Of a DNA stretch of 64,000 nt, positions 1 to 9,839 are shown piece by piece. The notes under the pieces are model-generated. The model saw only the letters and a list, made by a program, of their open reading frames with translations. It searched no databases and was not told the DNA's origin. The position numbers and the translations under genes were made by a program. How positions within the stretch are numbered: the first letter of the stretch is position 1; the number at the start of each line of letters is the position of its first letter. Source of the stretch: Stenotrophomonas maltophilia (GTDB lineage: Bacteria; Pseudomonadota; Gammaproteobacteria; Xanthomonadales; Xanthomonadaceae); assembly GCF_006974125.1 (NCBI RefSeq), contig NZ_CP037858.1, positions 1,674,001 through 1,738,000 on the forward strand, written 5' to 3'.

Positions 1-1
1 G

Positions 2-3000
2 CAGACCTCGTTCGAGCCCGGCGAACCCGCCCCTTCGCAGGCCGCGGGTGCACTGCAGGTCACGATCGGCAACGGCCCCGCGGCGCCTTACGCCGCCAAG
101 CGCAATGCGGGCTACAGCGGCCTGCATGCACTGCGCTACAGCAGCGAAGGCAGCAGCGCGCGGCGCGAACTGTTCAAGACCGACCTGCCGATCGAGGCCG
201 ACACCACCCTGTCGTGGCTGGTGCTGCCGGAAATCGTCGGCAAGGACAGCGTGGCCTCGACCTATGTCTCACTGGATCTGCGGCTGGACGATGGCAACCG
301 CGTTTCGGCCGGTGCGGCACGTGACCAGCACGGCGTGGCCCTTGGCGCGCACGCACAGGGCGAGTCGAAGACGCTGTATCCGCAGCAGTGGGCACGCAAG
401 GCGGTGCGACTGGGCGACGTGCCCGCGCTGAAGGGCCGCCGCGTGGTGGCGATCGAACTGGAGGTGGCCAGTGCCGAAGGTGCGCCGGTGTCCGGCTGGA
501 TCGACGACGTGCGCCTGGATGCTCAGCCGCGACCACAGCCGCAGCGCGTCTCCGACTGGGTGCTGACCACCCGTGGCACCCAGGCCAACGGCACCTTCTC
601 GCGCGGCAACAATTTCCCGGCCACGGCGGTGCCGCACGGCTTCAATTTCTGGACCCCGGTGACCGATGCCGGCGCACTGAACTGGCTTTACCGCTGGAAC
701 GAACAGAACGACGCACAGAACCGCCCGCAGCTGCAGGCGCTTGCGTTGAGCCACCAGCCCAGCCCGTGGATGGGCGACCGCCAGACCTTCCAGGTGATGC
801 CCTCGGCCAGCCGTGGTGTGCCGGAGGCCGACCGCCGCAAGCGTGCGCTGTCGTTCGACCGCAGCTACGAGAGCGCCCGCCCGTATCGCTACGATGTGCG
901 CTTCGACAACGGCGTCGCGGCATCGATCGCGCCGACCGACCATGCCGCGCTGTTCCGCTTCGATTTCCCCGAGGGCGGCGACGCCAACCTGCTGTTCGAC
1001 AATGTCGATGCACGCGGTGGCCTGACTCTGGACGCCGCCACGCAGACGCTGTCCGGCTACACCGACACGCGCAGCGGCCTGTCCAACGGCGCCAGCCGCA
1101 TGTACGTGGTGGCCAGCTTCGACAAGCCTTGGCGCGGCAGTGGGCGCCTCAACACCGGCCGCCCGACCGGTTACATCAAGTTCGATGCAGGCAGCGACCG
1201 GCGGGTGACCATGCGCATCGCTACCTCGCTGATCTCGGTGGAGCAGGCACGACACAACCTTGCGCTGGAGATCGCCGCCACCGATACGCTGGAGAGCGTG
1301 GCCGGCCGCGCACAGGATGCGTGGGATGCGCGCCTGGCCCGCTTCGACATCGGCGATGCCAGCGACGATCAGAAGACCACGTTGTACTCCAGCCTGTACA
1401 GGCTGTACCTGTACCCCAACTCCGGCCACGAGAACGTGGGCAGCGCGGCCATACCCGACTGGCGTTACGCCAACCAGGCCAGCGCCAGCGATGACAACAC
1501 CGATGGCAGCGCGACCCGCACCTTTGCCGCCGTGCGCGACGGCAAAGTGTTCGTCAACAATGGCTTCTGGGACACCTTCCGCACCACCTGGCCGGCCTAT
1601 GCGCTGTTCACGCCCGACGATGCCGGGCAGATGGTGCAGGGCTTCATCGAGCAGTACCGCGCTGGCGGCTGGATCGCGCGCTGGTCGTCGCCGGGTTACG
1701 CTGACCTGATGGTCGGTACCAGCTCGGACGTGGCATTTGCAGATGCATGGCTGAAAGGCATCGGCGGCTTCGATCCGGCAGAGGCCTACGCGGCCGCGCT
1801 GAAGAACGCGACCGTGGTCCCGCCCGACCGTCATGTCGGCCGCAAGGGCATGGACCGTTCGACCTTCCGTGGCTACGCCAGCGCCGACGTGCATGAGGGC
1901 ATGTCATGGACGATGGAAGGTGCGCTCAATGATTTCGGCATCGCCAACATGGCCGATGCGCTGGCCAAGCGCGCGACCACACCGGCCGCACGCGAGCGCT
2001 ACAGCACCGAGGCCGACTACTTCCGCCATCGCGCCGCCAGTTACGCGACGATGTTCGATCCGGTCGCCGGCTTCTTCCAGGGCCGTCGTGCCGATGGTCG
2101 CTGGCGCGTGGACGCCAAGGCCTACGACCCGCGTGTGTGGGGCCACGACTACACCGAATCCAATGGCTGGACTTTCGCCTTCACCGCCGCCCACGATGGC
2201 GAGGGCCTGGCGGCGCTGTACGGTGGCCGCGAAAAGCTGGCGGCGAAGCTGGATACCTTCTTCGCCACACCGGAAACCGCGGACCCGGCACTGGCCGGTT
2301 CCTACGGCGGCACCATCCATGAAATGACCGAAGCACGCGATGTGCGCATGGGCATGTACGCGCACAGCAACCAGCCGGCGCACCACATCCCGTGGATGTA
2401 CCTGTACGCCGGGCAGCCATGGAAGACCCAGCAGCACGTACGCGAGATCCTGTCGCGGCTGTATGTGGGCAGTGAGATCGGCCAGGGCTACCCGGGCGAC
2501 GAGGACAACGGCGAGACCTCGGCCTGGTACGTACTGGCCTCGCTGGGCCTGTACCCGCTGCGCATGGGCGCCCCGGAGTACGTGATCGGCTCGCCGGCAT
2601 TCGAGCATGCACGGGTGGAGCTGCAGGGTGGCGCGGTGCTGACCGTGAATGCGGCCAACAACTCGCGCGAGAACGTCTACGTGCAGTCGCTGAAGATCAA
2701 CGGTACCCCGTGGACCAAGACCTGGGTGCCGCACGAGCTGATCGCCAAGGGCGCGACTCTCGACTTCGTGATGGGACCCCGTCCCTCGCGCTGGGGCAGT
2801 GGCGTGGATGATGTGCCGCGCTCGTTGACCGCGCGCGGCCAGCGACCGCAGCTGCTGCACGACCTGCTCGGCAGTGGCGCGAAGGCGACGTTGGCCGATG
2901 GCCGTGCCCTGCCCGCGCTGCTCGATGACGATGCCGGCACGACAGTGGGCCTGGGAGGCGGCGCAACCATCGCGCTGACCGGCCTGGCCGAGGGCACCCC

Positions 3001-3253
3001 GACGATGTACACGCTGACCTGCGGGGACGGCCGTATCCAGGGCGGGGAGTGGACGCTGGAGGCGCGCAACGGCAGCGGCAGCTGGGCCGTGCTCGACCAG
3101 CGCAGCGGCGAAGACTTCGAATCCGCCCGGCAGACCCGTCCGTTCCGCATCGCCAAACCCGGTCGCTACAGCGAGTACCGCCTGCGCCTGGCGGCACCGG
3201 CACGACTGCCGCTGGCGGAGATCGAACTGCTGGCGGCCGGCACCGTACAATGA
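2..3253 (+). CDS. GH92 family alpha-mannosidase-like glycosidase (5' end missing)
   Basis: The frame is already open at the window's first bases, so the N-terminus and any signal peptide lie upstream. Family hallmarks are clear: the HSNQPAHHIPW block (codons from 2363) and GYPGDEDNGETSAWY (around 2491-2535), followed by a C-terminal beta domain. GH92 enzymes are calcium-dependent exo-alpha-mannosidases, normally periplasmic or secreted. The acidic pair in GDEDNG fits the catalytic base. In most members the HSN block reads SNEP, and the Glu is the catalytic acid; here codon 2372-2374 is CAG (Gln). That change is reported for GH92 enzymes acting on mannose phosphodiesters, so the substrate may not be a plain mannoside. 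The stop overlaps the next start (ATGA), implying translational coupling. Family assignment is firm; substrate is inference. Confidence 0.9.
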   Translation, partial: QTSFEPGEPAPSQAAGALQVTIGNGPAAPYAAKRNAGYSGLHALRYSSEGSSARRELFKTDLPIEADTTLSWLVLPEIVGKDSVASTYVSLDLRLDDGNRVSAGAARDQHGVALGAHAQGESKTLYPQQWARKAVRLGDVPALKGRRVVAIELEVASAEGAPVSGWIDDVRLDAQPRPQPQRVSDWVLTTRGTQANGTFSRGNNFPATAVPHGFNFWTPVTDAGALNWLYRWNEQNDAQNRPQLQALALSHQPSPWMGDRQTFQVMPSASRGVPEADRRKRALSFDRSYESARPYRYDVRFDNGVAASIAPTDHAALFRFDFPEGGDANLLFDNVDARGGLTLDAATQTLSGYTDTRSGLSNGASRMYVVASFDKPWRGSGRLNTGRPTGYIKFDAGSDRRVTMRIATSLISVEQARHNLALEIAATDTLESVAGRAQDAWDARLARFDIGDASDDQKTTLYSSLYRLYLYPNSGHENVGSAAIPDWRYANQASASDDNTDGSATRTFAAVRDGKVFVNNGFWDTFRTTWPAYALFTPDDAGQMVQGFIEQYRAGGWIARWSSPGYADLMVGTSSDVAFADAWLKGIGGFDPAEAYAAALKNATVVPPDRHVGRKGMDRSTFRGYASADVHEGMSWTMEGALNDFGIANMADALAKRATTPAARERYSTEADYFRHRAASYATMFDPVAGFFQGRRADGRWRVDAKAYDPRVWGHDYTESNGWTFAFTAAHDGEGLAALYGGREKLAAKLDTFFATPETADPALAGSYGGTIHEMTEARDVRMGMYAHSNQPAHHIPWMYLYAGQPWKTQQHVREILSRLYVGSEIGQGYPGDEDNGETSAWYVLASLGLYPLRMGAPEYVIGSPAFEHARVELQGGAVLTVNAANNSRENVYVQSLKINGTPWTKTWVPHELIAKGATLDFVMGPRPSRWGSGVDDVPRSLTARGQRPQLLHDLLGSGAKATLADGRALPALLDDDAGTTVGLGGGATIALTGLAEGTPTMYTLTCGDGRIQGGEWTLEARNGSGSWAVLDQRSGEDFESARQTRPFRIAKPGRYSEYRLRLAAPARLPLAEIELLAAGTVQ

Positions 3254-3993
3254 GCGGCATGCGCTTCCGTCTTCTGCCTCTGGCCCTTGTTGCCCTGTCC
3301 TTCTCAAGTTTCGGCCAGACCCAGGCGTTCGATACGCAGCTGACCCGCGACGGCGTGACGCTGAATTACCAGGACGCGCGTGGCGCGCTGGCCGCGCCGC
3401 AGCGCAAGCGCGTGATCGATACGTTCTTCTTCGCCTACCTGCGCGAACGCGCGGACTTCCATCCGGCCGCGCCGTCGATGGTGCGCATCGTGATCGATCC
3501 GGCCTACACCGGCATCGCCTTCGTCGGCGACAAGGACCAGGCAGCGACGATCACCATCAATCCAGGTTGGCTGGCGCAGCACCCGAACGACATCGACCTG
3601 GTCACCCATGAGGCGATGCACATCGTGCAGGGCTATCCCTGCTACGGCGATGCACGGGTGCCGGGCTGGCTGGTGGAAGGCATCGCCGACTACGCGCGCG
3701 ACCGCTACGGCATGGACAACACCGCCGCCGGCTGGGCATTGCCGGTCAAGGTCGAGAAGGGCCAGAACGTCGACAGCGGCTACCGGGTGACCGGTGCGTT
3801 CCTGAAGTGGGCCGAGGCCGAGCATCCCGGCCTGGTGCTGGCGCTGGACAAGGCCCTGCGCGAGGGCCGCTATACGCCAGCGCTGTGGCAGAAGCACACC
3901 GGCAAGGCATTGCCGGCACTGTGGACGCAGTATGCCAAGCCGCGTTCGGATGCACCGCCGCCGGCACCAGCGCGCCGCGGCAAGCGGCACTGA
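3250..3993 (+). CDS. Secreted basic secretory protein family metallopeptidase homologue
   Basis: This 247-residue product begins at the ATG overlapping the GH92 stop; an in-frame ATG at 3259 is the alternative start. A classical signal peptide (RFRLLPLALVALSFSSFGQTQA) precedes the mature domain. A zincin motif HEAMH lies in VTHEAMHIVQGY, followed by the GWLVEGIADYARDRYG segment typical of plant and bacterial basic secretory proteins (peptidase M-like, PF04450). The C-terminus is a short Pro/Ala/Arg-rich tail. Coupling to the GH92 gene suggests both act outside the cytoplasm, perhaps on glycoproteins or wall polymers. No substrate can be read from the sequence. Confidence 0.85.
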   Translation: MSGMRFRLLPLALVALSFSSFGQTQAFDTQLTRDGVTLNYQDARGALAAPQRKRVIDTFFFAYLRERADFHPAAPSMVRIVIDPAYTGIAFVGDKDQAATITINPGWLAQHPNDIDLVTHEAMHIVQGYPCYGDARVPGWLVEGIADYARDRYGMDNTAAGWALPVKVEKGQNVDSGYRVTGAFLKWAEAEHPGLVLALDKALREGRYTPALWQKHTGKALPALWTQYAKPRSDAPPPAPARRGKRH

Positions 3994-4012
3994 CGCCCAC
4001 GCACCACGCATT

Positions 4013-4035
4013 GGCCGGGCATTGCCCGGCGCTAC
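4013..4035 (-). repeat. SMAG (GTAG) repeat hairpin
   Basis: Read on the minus strand, this is GTAG followed by a GCCGGGC/GCCCGGC hairpin. GTAG-headed imperfect palindromes of 20-25 bp are the defining feature of the S. maltophilia SMAG repeats, a REP-like family. Confidence 0.75.
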
Positions 4036-4311
4036 CGCATCGCCGCCTCAGCGCGACTGCACGAAACCGGCGTACAGCGCGAACAGCTGCTGGAAGTACC
4101 GCCGCGTCACTCGATTGCGCATGACACCCTCACCCATGGAAAGTTGGTCGGGCCCAGGGTGGGAAGGCCGGTCCGGTCCCTTCCCACGGCCAGGCCGCGT
4201 GGGCGTATTGGGCCGCAACGGCGTTGCAGGGACATGACCGGGTTGCGTAGCGCGTGTGGCACAGGCCGGCGGTAGAGCCGGCCGCCGTGTGTATCTGGAC
4301 ATGACTGGGGT

Positions 4312-4334
4312 TGCCGGCCAGCGGCCGGCACTAC
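4312..4334 (-). repeat. SMAG (GTAG) repeat hairpin
   Basis: On the minus strand it reads GTAGTGCCGGCCGCTGGCCGGCA in form, a GTAG head with a GCCGGCC-type stem. The same subtype occurs again at 37963-38027 and 45820-45892. Confidence 0.8.
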
Positions 4335-4355
4335 CCGTTTCCGCTGCGCGGAAAC

Positions 4356-4383
4356 AGAAACGCGCCCCGTGGGGCGCGTTTCT
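4356..4383 (-). terminator. Rho-independent terminator of maeB
   Basis: A 13-bp perfect stem (4356-4368 with 4371-4383) lies 23 bp past the maeB stop. The outer stem bases give T-rich sequence on the minus strand. Confidence 0.75.
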
Positions 4384-4406
4384 GCAGCTGTCGCTGGAAA
4401 GAAGGC

Positions 4407-6698
4407 TTATGCCTTCTTTTCCGCTTCCAGCTGCTTGCGGATCTGCGCATCCACCGCCGCAATGGCGGTCATGTTCAGGATCCGGCGCGAGGTCGCGCTG
4501 GTGGTCAGGATATGCACCGGCTTGTTCACGCCCATCAGGATCGGGCCGATCGCCACGCCATCGGTGAACACGCGCACCAGGTTGTAGGCGATGTTGGCCG
4601 CTTCCAGGTTCGGCAGCACGAACAGGTTGGCGCGGCCCTGCAGGGTCGAGCCCGGCAGCAGCTTCTGGCGCAGCGCTTCATCCCATGCGGTGTCGCCCTG
4701 CATTTCGCCATCCACGTTCAGACGCGGGTTGCGCTTGAGCAGCAGCTCGCGCACCTGGCGCATCTTCAGCGCGTCCTTGGAATCGTGGCTGCCGAAGTTG
4801 GAGTGCGACAGCAGGGCCACCTTCGGCTCGATGCCGAACAGCTTCATGCGGTAGGCCGCCTGCAGGGTCGCTTCGCACAGCTGCTCGGCGGTCGGGTCTT
4901 CCTGCACGTGGGTGTCCACGAAGAAGAACACGCCCTGCTGGTTGATCACGCCGGTCATCGCCGAGGTCGAGGTGACCTTCGGCTCCAGCGGCAGCACGCT
5001 GCGCACGTAGCCCAGCTTCTTGTGGAAGCGGCCGACAATGCCGGTCAGCATCGCATCAGCTTCGCCACGGGCCACCATCACCGCCGCGATCAGGGTCGGG
5101 CGCGAACGCATCAGGTTCTTCGCCGCGGCCACGGTCACGCCACGACGGCCGGTCAGGCCGTGGTAGTACTGCCAGTACTCGTTGAAGCGCGGGTCGTCGT
5201 TGATGTTGGTGACTTCAACGTTCTCGCCGATCTTCAGGCGCAGGCCCAGGCGCTCGATGCGCGACTCGATCACTTCCGGGCGGCCGATCAGGATCGGGTG
5301 CGCCAAGCCGTCATCGACCACGTTCTGCACGGCCTGCAGCACCACTTCTTCTTCGCCTTCGGCGTACACCACGCGTTGCTTGTCGCTGCGCGCGCGGTCG
5401 TAGACCGGCTTCATCATCAGGCTGGTGCGGTAGACGAACTGGGCCAGCTTGTCGCGGTAGGCACCCATGTCCTCGATCGGGCGCGAGGCCACGCCCGAGT
5501 CCATCGCGGCCTGGGCCACGGCGGCCGACAGCTCCACCAGCAGGCGGCGGTCGAACGGGCGCGGGATCAGGTATTCACGGCCGAAGCTCGGGGTCTCGCC
5601 GCCGTAGGCCGAGCCCATGTCGGTGGCGGCACGGCGCGCCAGCGCGGCGATGGCGCGCACGCAGGCGATCTTCATTTCCTCGTTGATCGCGGTCGCGCCC
5701 ACGTCCAGCGCACCACGGAACAGGTACGGGAAGCACAGCACGTTGTTGACCTGGTTCGGGTAGTCCGAACGGCCGGTGCCGATGATCGCGTCCGGACGGG
5801 CGGCGCGCGCCACCTCCGGCATGATTTCCGGGGTCGGGTTGGCCAGCGCGAAGATCACCGGATCCGGCGCCATGGTCTTGACCATGTCGGCGGTCAGGAT
5901 GCCCGGGGCCGACAGGCCCAGGAAGATGTCCGCGCCGTCGACGATCTCGGCCAGGGTGCGCTTGTCCGTATCGCGCGCATAGCGCTGCTTTTCCGGATCC
6001 AGGTCGGTACGACCGGTGTGGATCACGCCCTCGCGGTCGAAGGCCAGGATGTTCTCCGGCTTCAGGCCCAGCTGCACCAGCATGTTCACACAGGAAATAC
6101 CGGCCGCGCCCATGCCCGTGGTCGCCAGCTTCACCTCTTCGATCTTCTTGCCGGTGATCGCCATGGCGTTGAGCACCGCTGCGCCGACGATGATCGCCGT
6201 GCCGTGCTGGTCGTCATGGAACACCGGGATCTTCATGCGCTCGCGCAGCTTGCGCTCGACGACGAAGCACTCCGGGGCCTTGATGTCTTCCAGGTTGATG
6301 CCGCCGAAGGTCGGCTCCAGCGAGGCGATGATGTCGACCAGCTTGTCCGGGTCGGTCTCATCCACCTCGATGTCGAACACATCGATGCCGGCGAACTTCT
6401 GGAACAGCACGCCCTTGCCTTCCATCACCGGCTTGCCGGCCAGTGCGCCGATGTTGCCCAGGCCCAGCACCGCGGTGCCGTTGGAGATCACCGCCACCAG
6501 GTTGCCGCGGGCGGTCAGCTCGCTGGCCTGCTGCGGGTCGGCCTTGATCGCTTCACAGGCGTACGCCACGCCCGGCGAATACGCCAGCGACAGGTCGCGC
6601 TGGGTCAGCATGGGCTTGGTAGCGGAAACCTTGATCTTGCCGGGCGGAGACATCCGGTGGTAATCGAGGGCGGCCTGTTTGAAATCTTCGTTGGACAT
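4407..6698 (-). CDS. maeB: NADP-dependent malic enzyme with phosphotransacetylase-like domain
   Basis: The 763-residue protein matches MaeB length and architecture. Residues about 1-430 are the malic enzyme (early block [13 protein letters not shown] in the form [14 protein letters not shown], then [14 protein letters not shown] and the FHDDQHGTA metal/malate region). About 430-760 is a phosphotransacetylase-related domain, which in this family is regulatory rather than catalytic. It decarboxylates malate to pyruvate with NADPH formation. The minus-strand neighbour downstream of its promoter is dctA, so malate and other C4 acids taken up by DctA could feed this enzyme. It is monocistronic, with its own terminator. 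Confidence 0.97.
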   Translation of the reverse strand: MSNEDFKQAALDYHRMSPPGKIKVSATKPMLTQRDLSLAYSPGVAYACEAIKADPQQASELTARGNLVAVISNGTAVLGLGNIGALAGKPVMEGKGVLFQKFAGIDVFDIEVDETDPDKLVDIIASLEPTFGGINLEDIKAPECFVVERKLRERMKIPVFHDDQHGTAIIVGAAVLNAMAITGKKIEEVKLATTGMGAAGISCVNMLVQLGLKPENILAFDREGVIHTGRTDLDPEKQRYARDTDKRTLAEIVDGADIFLGLSAPGILTADMVKTMAPDPVIFALANPTPEIMPEVARAARPDAIIGTGRSDYPNQVNNVLCFPYLFRGALDVGATAINEEMKIACVRAIAALARRAATDMGSAYGGETPSFGREYLIPRPFDRRLLVELSAAVAQAAMDSGVASRPIEDMGAYRDKLAQFVYRTSLMMKPVYDRARSDKQRVVYAEGEEEVVLQAVQNVVDDGLAHPILIGRPEVIESRIERLGLRLKIGENVEVTNINDDPRFNEYWQYYHGLTGRRGVTVAAAKNLMRSRPTLIAAVMVARGEADAMLTGIVGRFHKKLGYVRSVLPLEPKVTSTSAMTGVINQQGVFFFVDTHVQEDPTAEQLCEATLQAAYRMKLFGIEPKVALLSHSNFGSHDSKDALKMRQVRELLLKRNPRLNVDGEMQGDTAWDEALRQKLLPGSTLQGRANLFVLPNLEAANIAYNLVRVFTDGVAIGPILMGVNKPVHILTTSATSRRILNMTAIAAVDAQIRKQLEAEKKA

Positions 6699-6876
6699 CG
6701 ATGTGGGTTACATGAATGGGCAGAAGGGACAGGGGATGATACCCCCGTTGGAGCGTCTGGACCTGTCGCTATCCTGTCGCAGGCATGCTGCGACCGCACA
6801 ATTCCGTGCCGTATGCGACGGTATCGGGATACCAGCATCGGCGCCCCCGATGACAGCCATGGGACGCCCTGAAACG

Positions 6877-6913
6877 CCGCGGGGCCGTACCACCATCGTG
6901 ATCGGCCCCGCGG
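6877..6913 (-). terminator. Hairpin downstream of dctA, weak terminator candidate
   Basis: An 11-bp perfect stem (CCGCGGGGCCG with its complement at 6903-6913) with a 15-base loop sits just past the dctA stop. Only a short T run follows on the minus strand, so termination is uncertain. Confidence 0.4.
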
Positions 6914-6928
6914 TACCACACACCTGGA

Positions 6929-8272
6929 TCAGCCCTTGGCCGGCAGCGCCTCGGGCAGCACGTCCACCGGCGGAGGCAGTTCGCTTTCGCGGCCGTCCAG
7001 CGCCAGCTGCAGGCGATTGCGGTCCAGCGCGCCTTCCCAGCGCGAGACCACCACGGTGGCCACCGCATTGCCGATGAAGTTGGTCAGCGAGCGGCATTCG
7101 CTCATGAAGCGGTCCACGCCCAGGATCAGTGCCATGCCGGCCACCGGTACCTCCGGCACCACGGCCAGGGTGGCGGCCAGGGTGATGAAGCCTGCGCCGG
7201 TGACGCCAGCCGCGCCCTTGGAGCTGAGCATGGCGACCAGCAGCAGGGCGATCTGGTGGCCCAGGGTCAGTTCGGTGTTGGTGGCCTGGGCAATGAACAG
7301 TGCCGCCAGGGTCATGTAGATGTTGGTGCCGTCCAGGTTGAACGAGTAGCCGGTCGGGACCACCAGGCCCACCACCGACTTGCTGCAGCCGGCGCGTTCC
7401 ATCTTCTCCATCAGCGACGGCAGCGCCGACTCTGACGAGGACGTGCCCAGCACCAGCAGCAGCTCGGCCTTCAGGTAGCGCGCCAGCTTGAACACCGAGA
7501 AGCCACACAGTCGGCAGACCAGGCCCAGGATCACCGCCACGAACAGGAACGCGGTGAGGTAGAACGAGCCCACCAGCCAGGCCAGGTTGACCAGCGAACC
7601 GACACCGTACTTGCCGATGGTGAAGGCGATCGCGCCGAAGGCACCGATCGGGGCGGCCTTCATCAGGATGTGCACCAGCTTGAACACCGGGGCGACCAGC
7701 GCCTCCAGGAAGTTCAGGATCGGCTTGCCCTTCTCGCCCACCGATGCCAGCGCGATGCCGAACAGCACCGCGATGAACAGCACCTGCAGGATGTTGCCGT
7801 CGACGAAGGCGCTCACCAGCGTCTTCGGAATGATGTCCATCAGGAAGCCGACCAGGGTCAGGTCGTGCGACTTCTCGACGTAGCTGTGCACCGCGGTCTG
7901 GTCCAGCTCGGCCGGGTTGATGTTCATGCCGGCGCCGGGCTGCACCACGTGCGCCACGATCATGCCGACGATCAGCGCCAGCGTGGAGAAGAACAGGAAG
8001 TACGCCATCGCCTTGGCAAACACGCGGCCCACCGTGCGCAGGTGGGTCATGCCGGCGATGCCGGTGACGATGGTCAGGAAGATCACCGGCGCGATGATCA
8101 TCTTCACCAGGTTGATGAAGGCATCGCCGAGCGGCTTCATCTTCTCGCCGATCAGCGGTTCGTAGTGGCCGAGGATGGCGCCCAGGACGATCGCCACGAT
8201 CACCTGGAAATACAGCTGGCGATAGATCGGCAACGGCTTTGCAGGCACCGGGGCTGCGGTCGGGATGTGCAT
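6929..8272 (-). CDS. dctA: C4-dicarboxylate:cation symporter DctA
   Basis: The start is the ATG at 8272, preceded by GGAG at good spacing; the frame stays open upstream but has no better start. The 447-residue protein is of usual DctA length and opens with the first membrane segment [18 protein letters not shown]. It carries [14 protein letters not shown] (serine-rich re-entrant loop) and [17 protein letters not shown], the signature of the dicarboxylate/amino acid:cation symporter family. It imports succinate, fumarate, malate and related acids across the inner membrane. It is divergent from a porin gene and next to a kinase carrying a DctB-like sensor, which supports a dicarboxylate uptake module. 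Confidence 0.96.
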   Translation of the reverse strand: MHIPTAAPVPAKPLPIYRQLYFQVIVAIVLGAILGHYEPLIGEKMKPLGDAFINLVKMIIAPVIFLTIVTGIAGMTHLRTVGRVFAKAMAYFLFFSTLALIVGMIVAHVVQPGAGMNINPAELDQTAVHSYVEKSHDLTLVGFLMDIIPKTLVSAFVDGNILQVLFIAVLFGIALASVGEKGKPILNFLEALVAPVFKLVHILMKAAPIGAFGAIAFTIGKYGVGSLVNLAWLVGSFYLTAFLFVAVILGLVCRLCGFSVFKLARYLKAELLLVLGTSSSESALPSLMEKMERAGCSKSVVGLVVPTGYSFNLDGTNIYMTLAALFIAQATNTELTLGHQIALLLVAMLSSKGAAGVTGAGFITLAATLAVVPEVPVAGMALILGVDRFMSECRSLTNFIGNAVATVVVSRWEGALDRNRLQLALDGRESELPPPVDVLPEALPAKG

Positions 8273-8604
8273 GGCGGACTCCGGAAGGGGCGTTTTCAGG
8301 CACGTACGGCCCCGGGACAGCGCGGGAACCGTTACCGTGGAAACTGCTCGCAGGCCCTGTGCTGCACGCGCAGGGGGTGCGACCAATGGACGCCTTTGTA
8401 CGCGCCGGGCACGCCGGCGCAGATAACCTATTGGTACTAGCCCCCCGGTTCAGGTGGCCGTGGTGCCTACACTGGCGCCGCACCGCCCGATCACGGGGAG
8501 GCCGGTGGCCCGAGCTGAACGGCTGGGCGCGTCATTGCGAAAGTTCCGGCCCTTGCGGCCGTTGTTGTCCTGTCCACACGCAATCTGAGAGAGCCGCACC
8601 CAAC
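8273..8604. promoter_or_regulatory. Divergent promoter region, dctA / porin
   Basis: This 332-bp gap must carry both promoters. I see an ACCAAT (8382-8387) and ATTGGT (8429-8434) inverted pair, and TTGGTACTAGCCCCCCGG at about 8431-8448, which could be a regulator site. I cannot assign either to a known consensus. No open frame in the gap has coding character. Confidence 0.4.
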
Positions 8605-9771
8605 ATGCGCCCGATTCCCACCTTGCTGGCCCTGTCGCTGGCCATGCTTCCCGCCTTCGCTTCGGCTGCCGATTTCGACAACTGGCCGACCAAGTACGCC
8701 TTCGGCGACGGCACCGAGTTGGCCGCTACCGCCAACATCGCCTACGACTACAACGATTTCTCCTCGGGCAGCGGCCTTGAGGACGACGACGCCGTGCGCC
8801 GCAAGGAGTTCGGCGCGACGTTGAAGAAGAAGGGCGTCTACGACGCGATGGTCTACTACGACTTCCAGTCCGACACCTGGCTGGACGTATTCGTGCGCTT
8901 CGAGAGCAAGGCTTTCTTCGGCCGCGACATCGGCCGCTTCCGCTTCGGCTACATGAAGACCCCGGTCGGCCTGGACGCCAACACCTCGTCGCGCGCGGGC
9001 AGCTTCCTGGAAACCGCGCTGCCCGTGCAGGCCTTCTACGCCGGCCGCCGCACGGGTGTGGAATGGGTGCTGGAGCGCCCGCAGTACCTGCTGCAGGCCG
9101 GCGCCTATGGCGGCAAGGACCTGCAGGGTGACAACCCCGGCACCACCCAGGCCGTGCGTGCGGTGTGGACTCCGGTAAAGGCGCCGGGTGACGTGATCCA
9201 CCTGGGCCTGGCCTATTCGCAGGAAAATCCGCGCGGCTACAGCGATGGCCGTGACGTGCACCACGAGGCCAGCGCACGCCTGCGCGCACGCCCGGAAGCC
9301 GGCCTGACCGACATCCGCTACGTCGACTCCGGCGCGCTGGTCACCGCTGACCAGATCCGCCGTACCGGCCTGGAAGGCATCTGGATCCGCGGGCCGTTCT
9401 CGCTGCAGGCCAAAGCCCTGCAGGCCACCATCACCCGCAAGGGCCTGCCGGATTACACCGGCAGCGGCCAGTACGCGATGGCCAGCTGGGTGCTGACCGG
9501 CGAATCGCGCCCGTACAACGCAGGTGCCGTGGCCAACATCAAGCCCGCGCACGACTACGGCGCGGTGGAACTGGTGGCCCGTTACAGCCGCATGGACCTC
9601 GACGATGGCAGCATCCTTGGTGGCCGCCAGCACGACCTCACCCTGGGTGCGAACTGGTACCTGACCAGCCACTTCAAGTTCCAGGCCAACTACGTCAAGG
9701 TCGATGCCAGCCGCCGTGGCGTGCACAGCACCCCGGAAATCTTCGAACTGCGCGCGCAGATGCACTTCTGA
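8605..9771 (+). CDS. Outer membrane porin, phosphate-selective OprO/OprP family
   Basis: The 388-residue product starts at the ATG at 8605, behind a purine-rich GAGAGAG. A clean signal peptide (MRPIPTLLALSLAMLPAFAS, cleaved after ASA) is followed by alternating beta-strand sequence, ending in a terminal Phe (QMHF) typical of outer membrane barrels. Recurrent motifs such as GRFRFGYMKTPVGLDANTSS place it in the phosphate-selective porin O/P superfamily. Despite the family name, many members pass other anions. Its position divergent to dctA and upstream of the DctB-like kinase suggests dicarboxylate entry across the outer membrane; that specificity is inference. Confidence 0.88.
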   Translation: MRPIPTLLALSLAMLPAFASAADFDNWPTKYAFGDGTELAATANIAYDYNDFSSGSGLEDDDAVRRKEFGATLKKKGVYDAMVYYDFQSDTWLDVFVRFESKAFFGRDIGRFRFGYMKTPVGLDANTSSRAGSFLETALPVQAFYAGRRTGVEWVLERPQYLLQAGAYGGKDLQGDNPGTTQAVRAVWTPVKAPGDVIHLGLAYSQENPRGYSDGRDVHHEASARLRARPEAGLTDIRYVDSGALVTADQIRRTGLEGIWIRGPFSLQAKALQATITRKGLPDYTGSGQYAMASWVLTGESRPYNAGAVANIKPAHDYGAVELVARYSRMDLDDGSILGGRQHDLTLGANWYLTSHFKFQANYVKVDASRRGVHSTPEIFELRAQMHF

Positions 9772-9791
9772 TCCCTTCCACGTGTCAGAAC

Positions 9792-9820
9792 CCGGCGGGC
9801 GTGTACACCACGCCCGCCGG
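9792..9820 (+). terminator. Hairpin between porin and kinase genes
   Basis: CCGGCGGGCGTG and its perfect complement are separated by a 5-base loop. No T tract follows, so it may protect the porin transcript end or attenuate rather than terminate. Confidence 0.4.
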
Positions 9821-9839
9821 CCCTGCGTAGACTGCCGCC

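Larger units (their letters stand above)
3994..4406. other. 413-bp gap between convergent genes; repeats and a terminator
   Basis: The gap holds two SMAG-type hairpins (4013-4035 and 4312-4334), further GC-rich palindromic stretches near 4165-4195 and 4263-4285, and the maeB terminator. A short minus-strand stretch (about 4048-4125) reads like a protein C-terminus but has no supporting start or domain. I see no gene here. Confidence 0.6.

Noticed and set aside
4048..4135. Minus-strand stretch reading VMRNRVTRRYFQQLFALYAG
   Set aside because: It resembles a protein C-terminus and could be a gene remnant, but there is no start signal, domain or upstream coding stretch to support a feature.
4311..6872. 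An 853-codon open frame opposite maeB
   Set aside because: Shadow of maeB; no domain, skewed composition.
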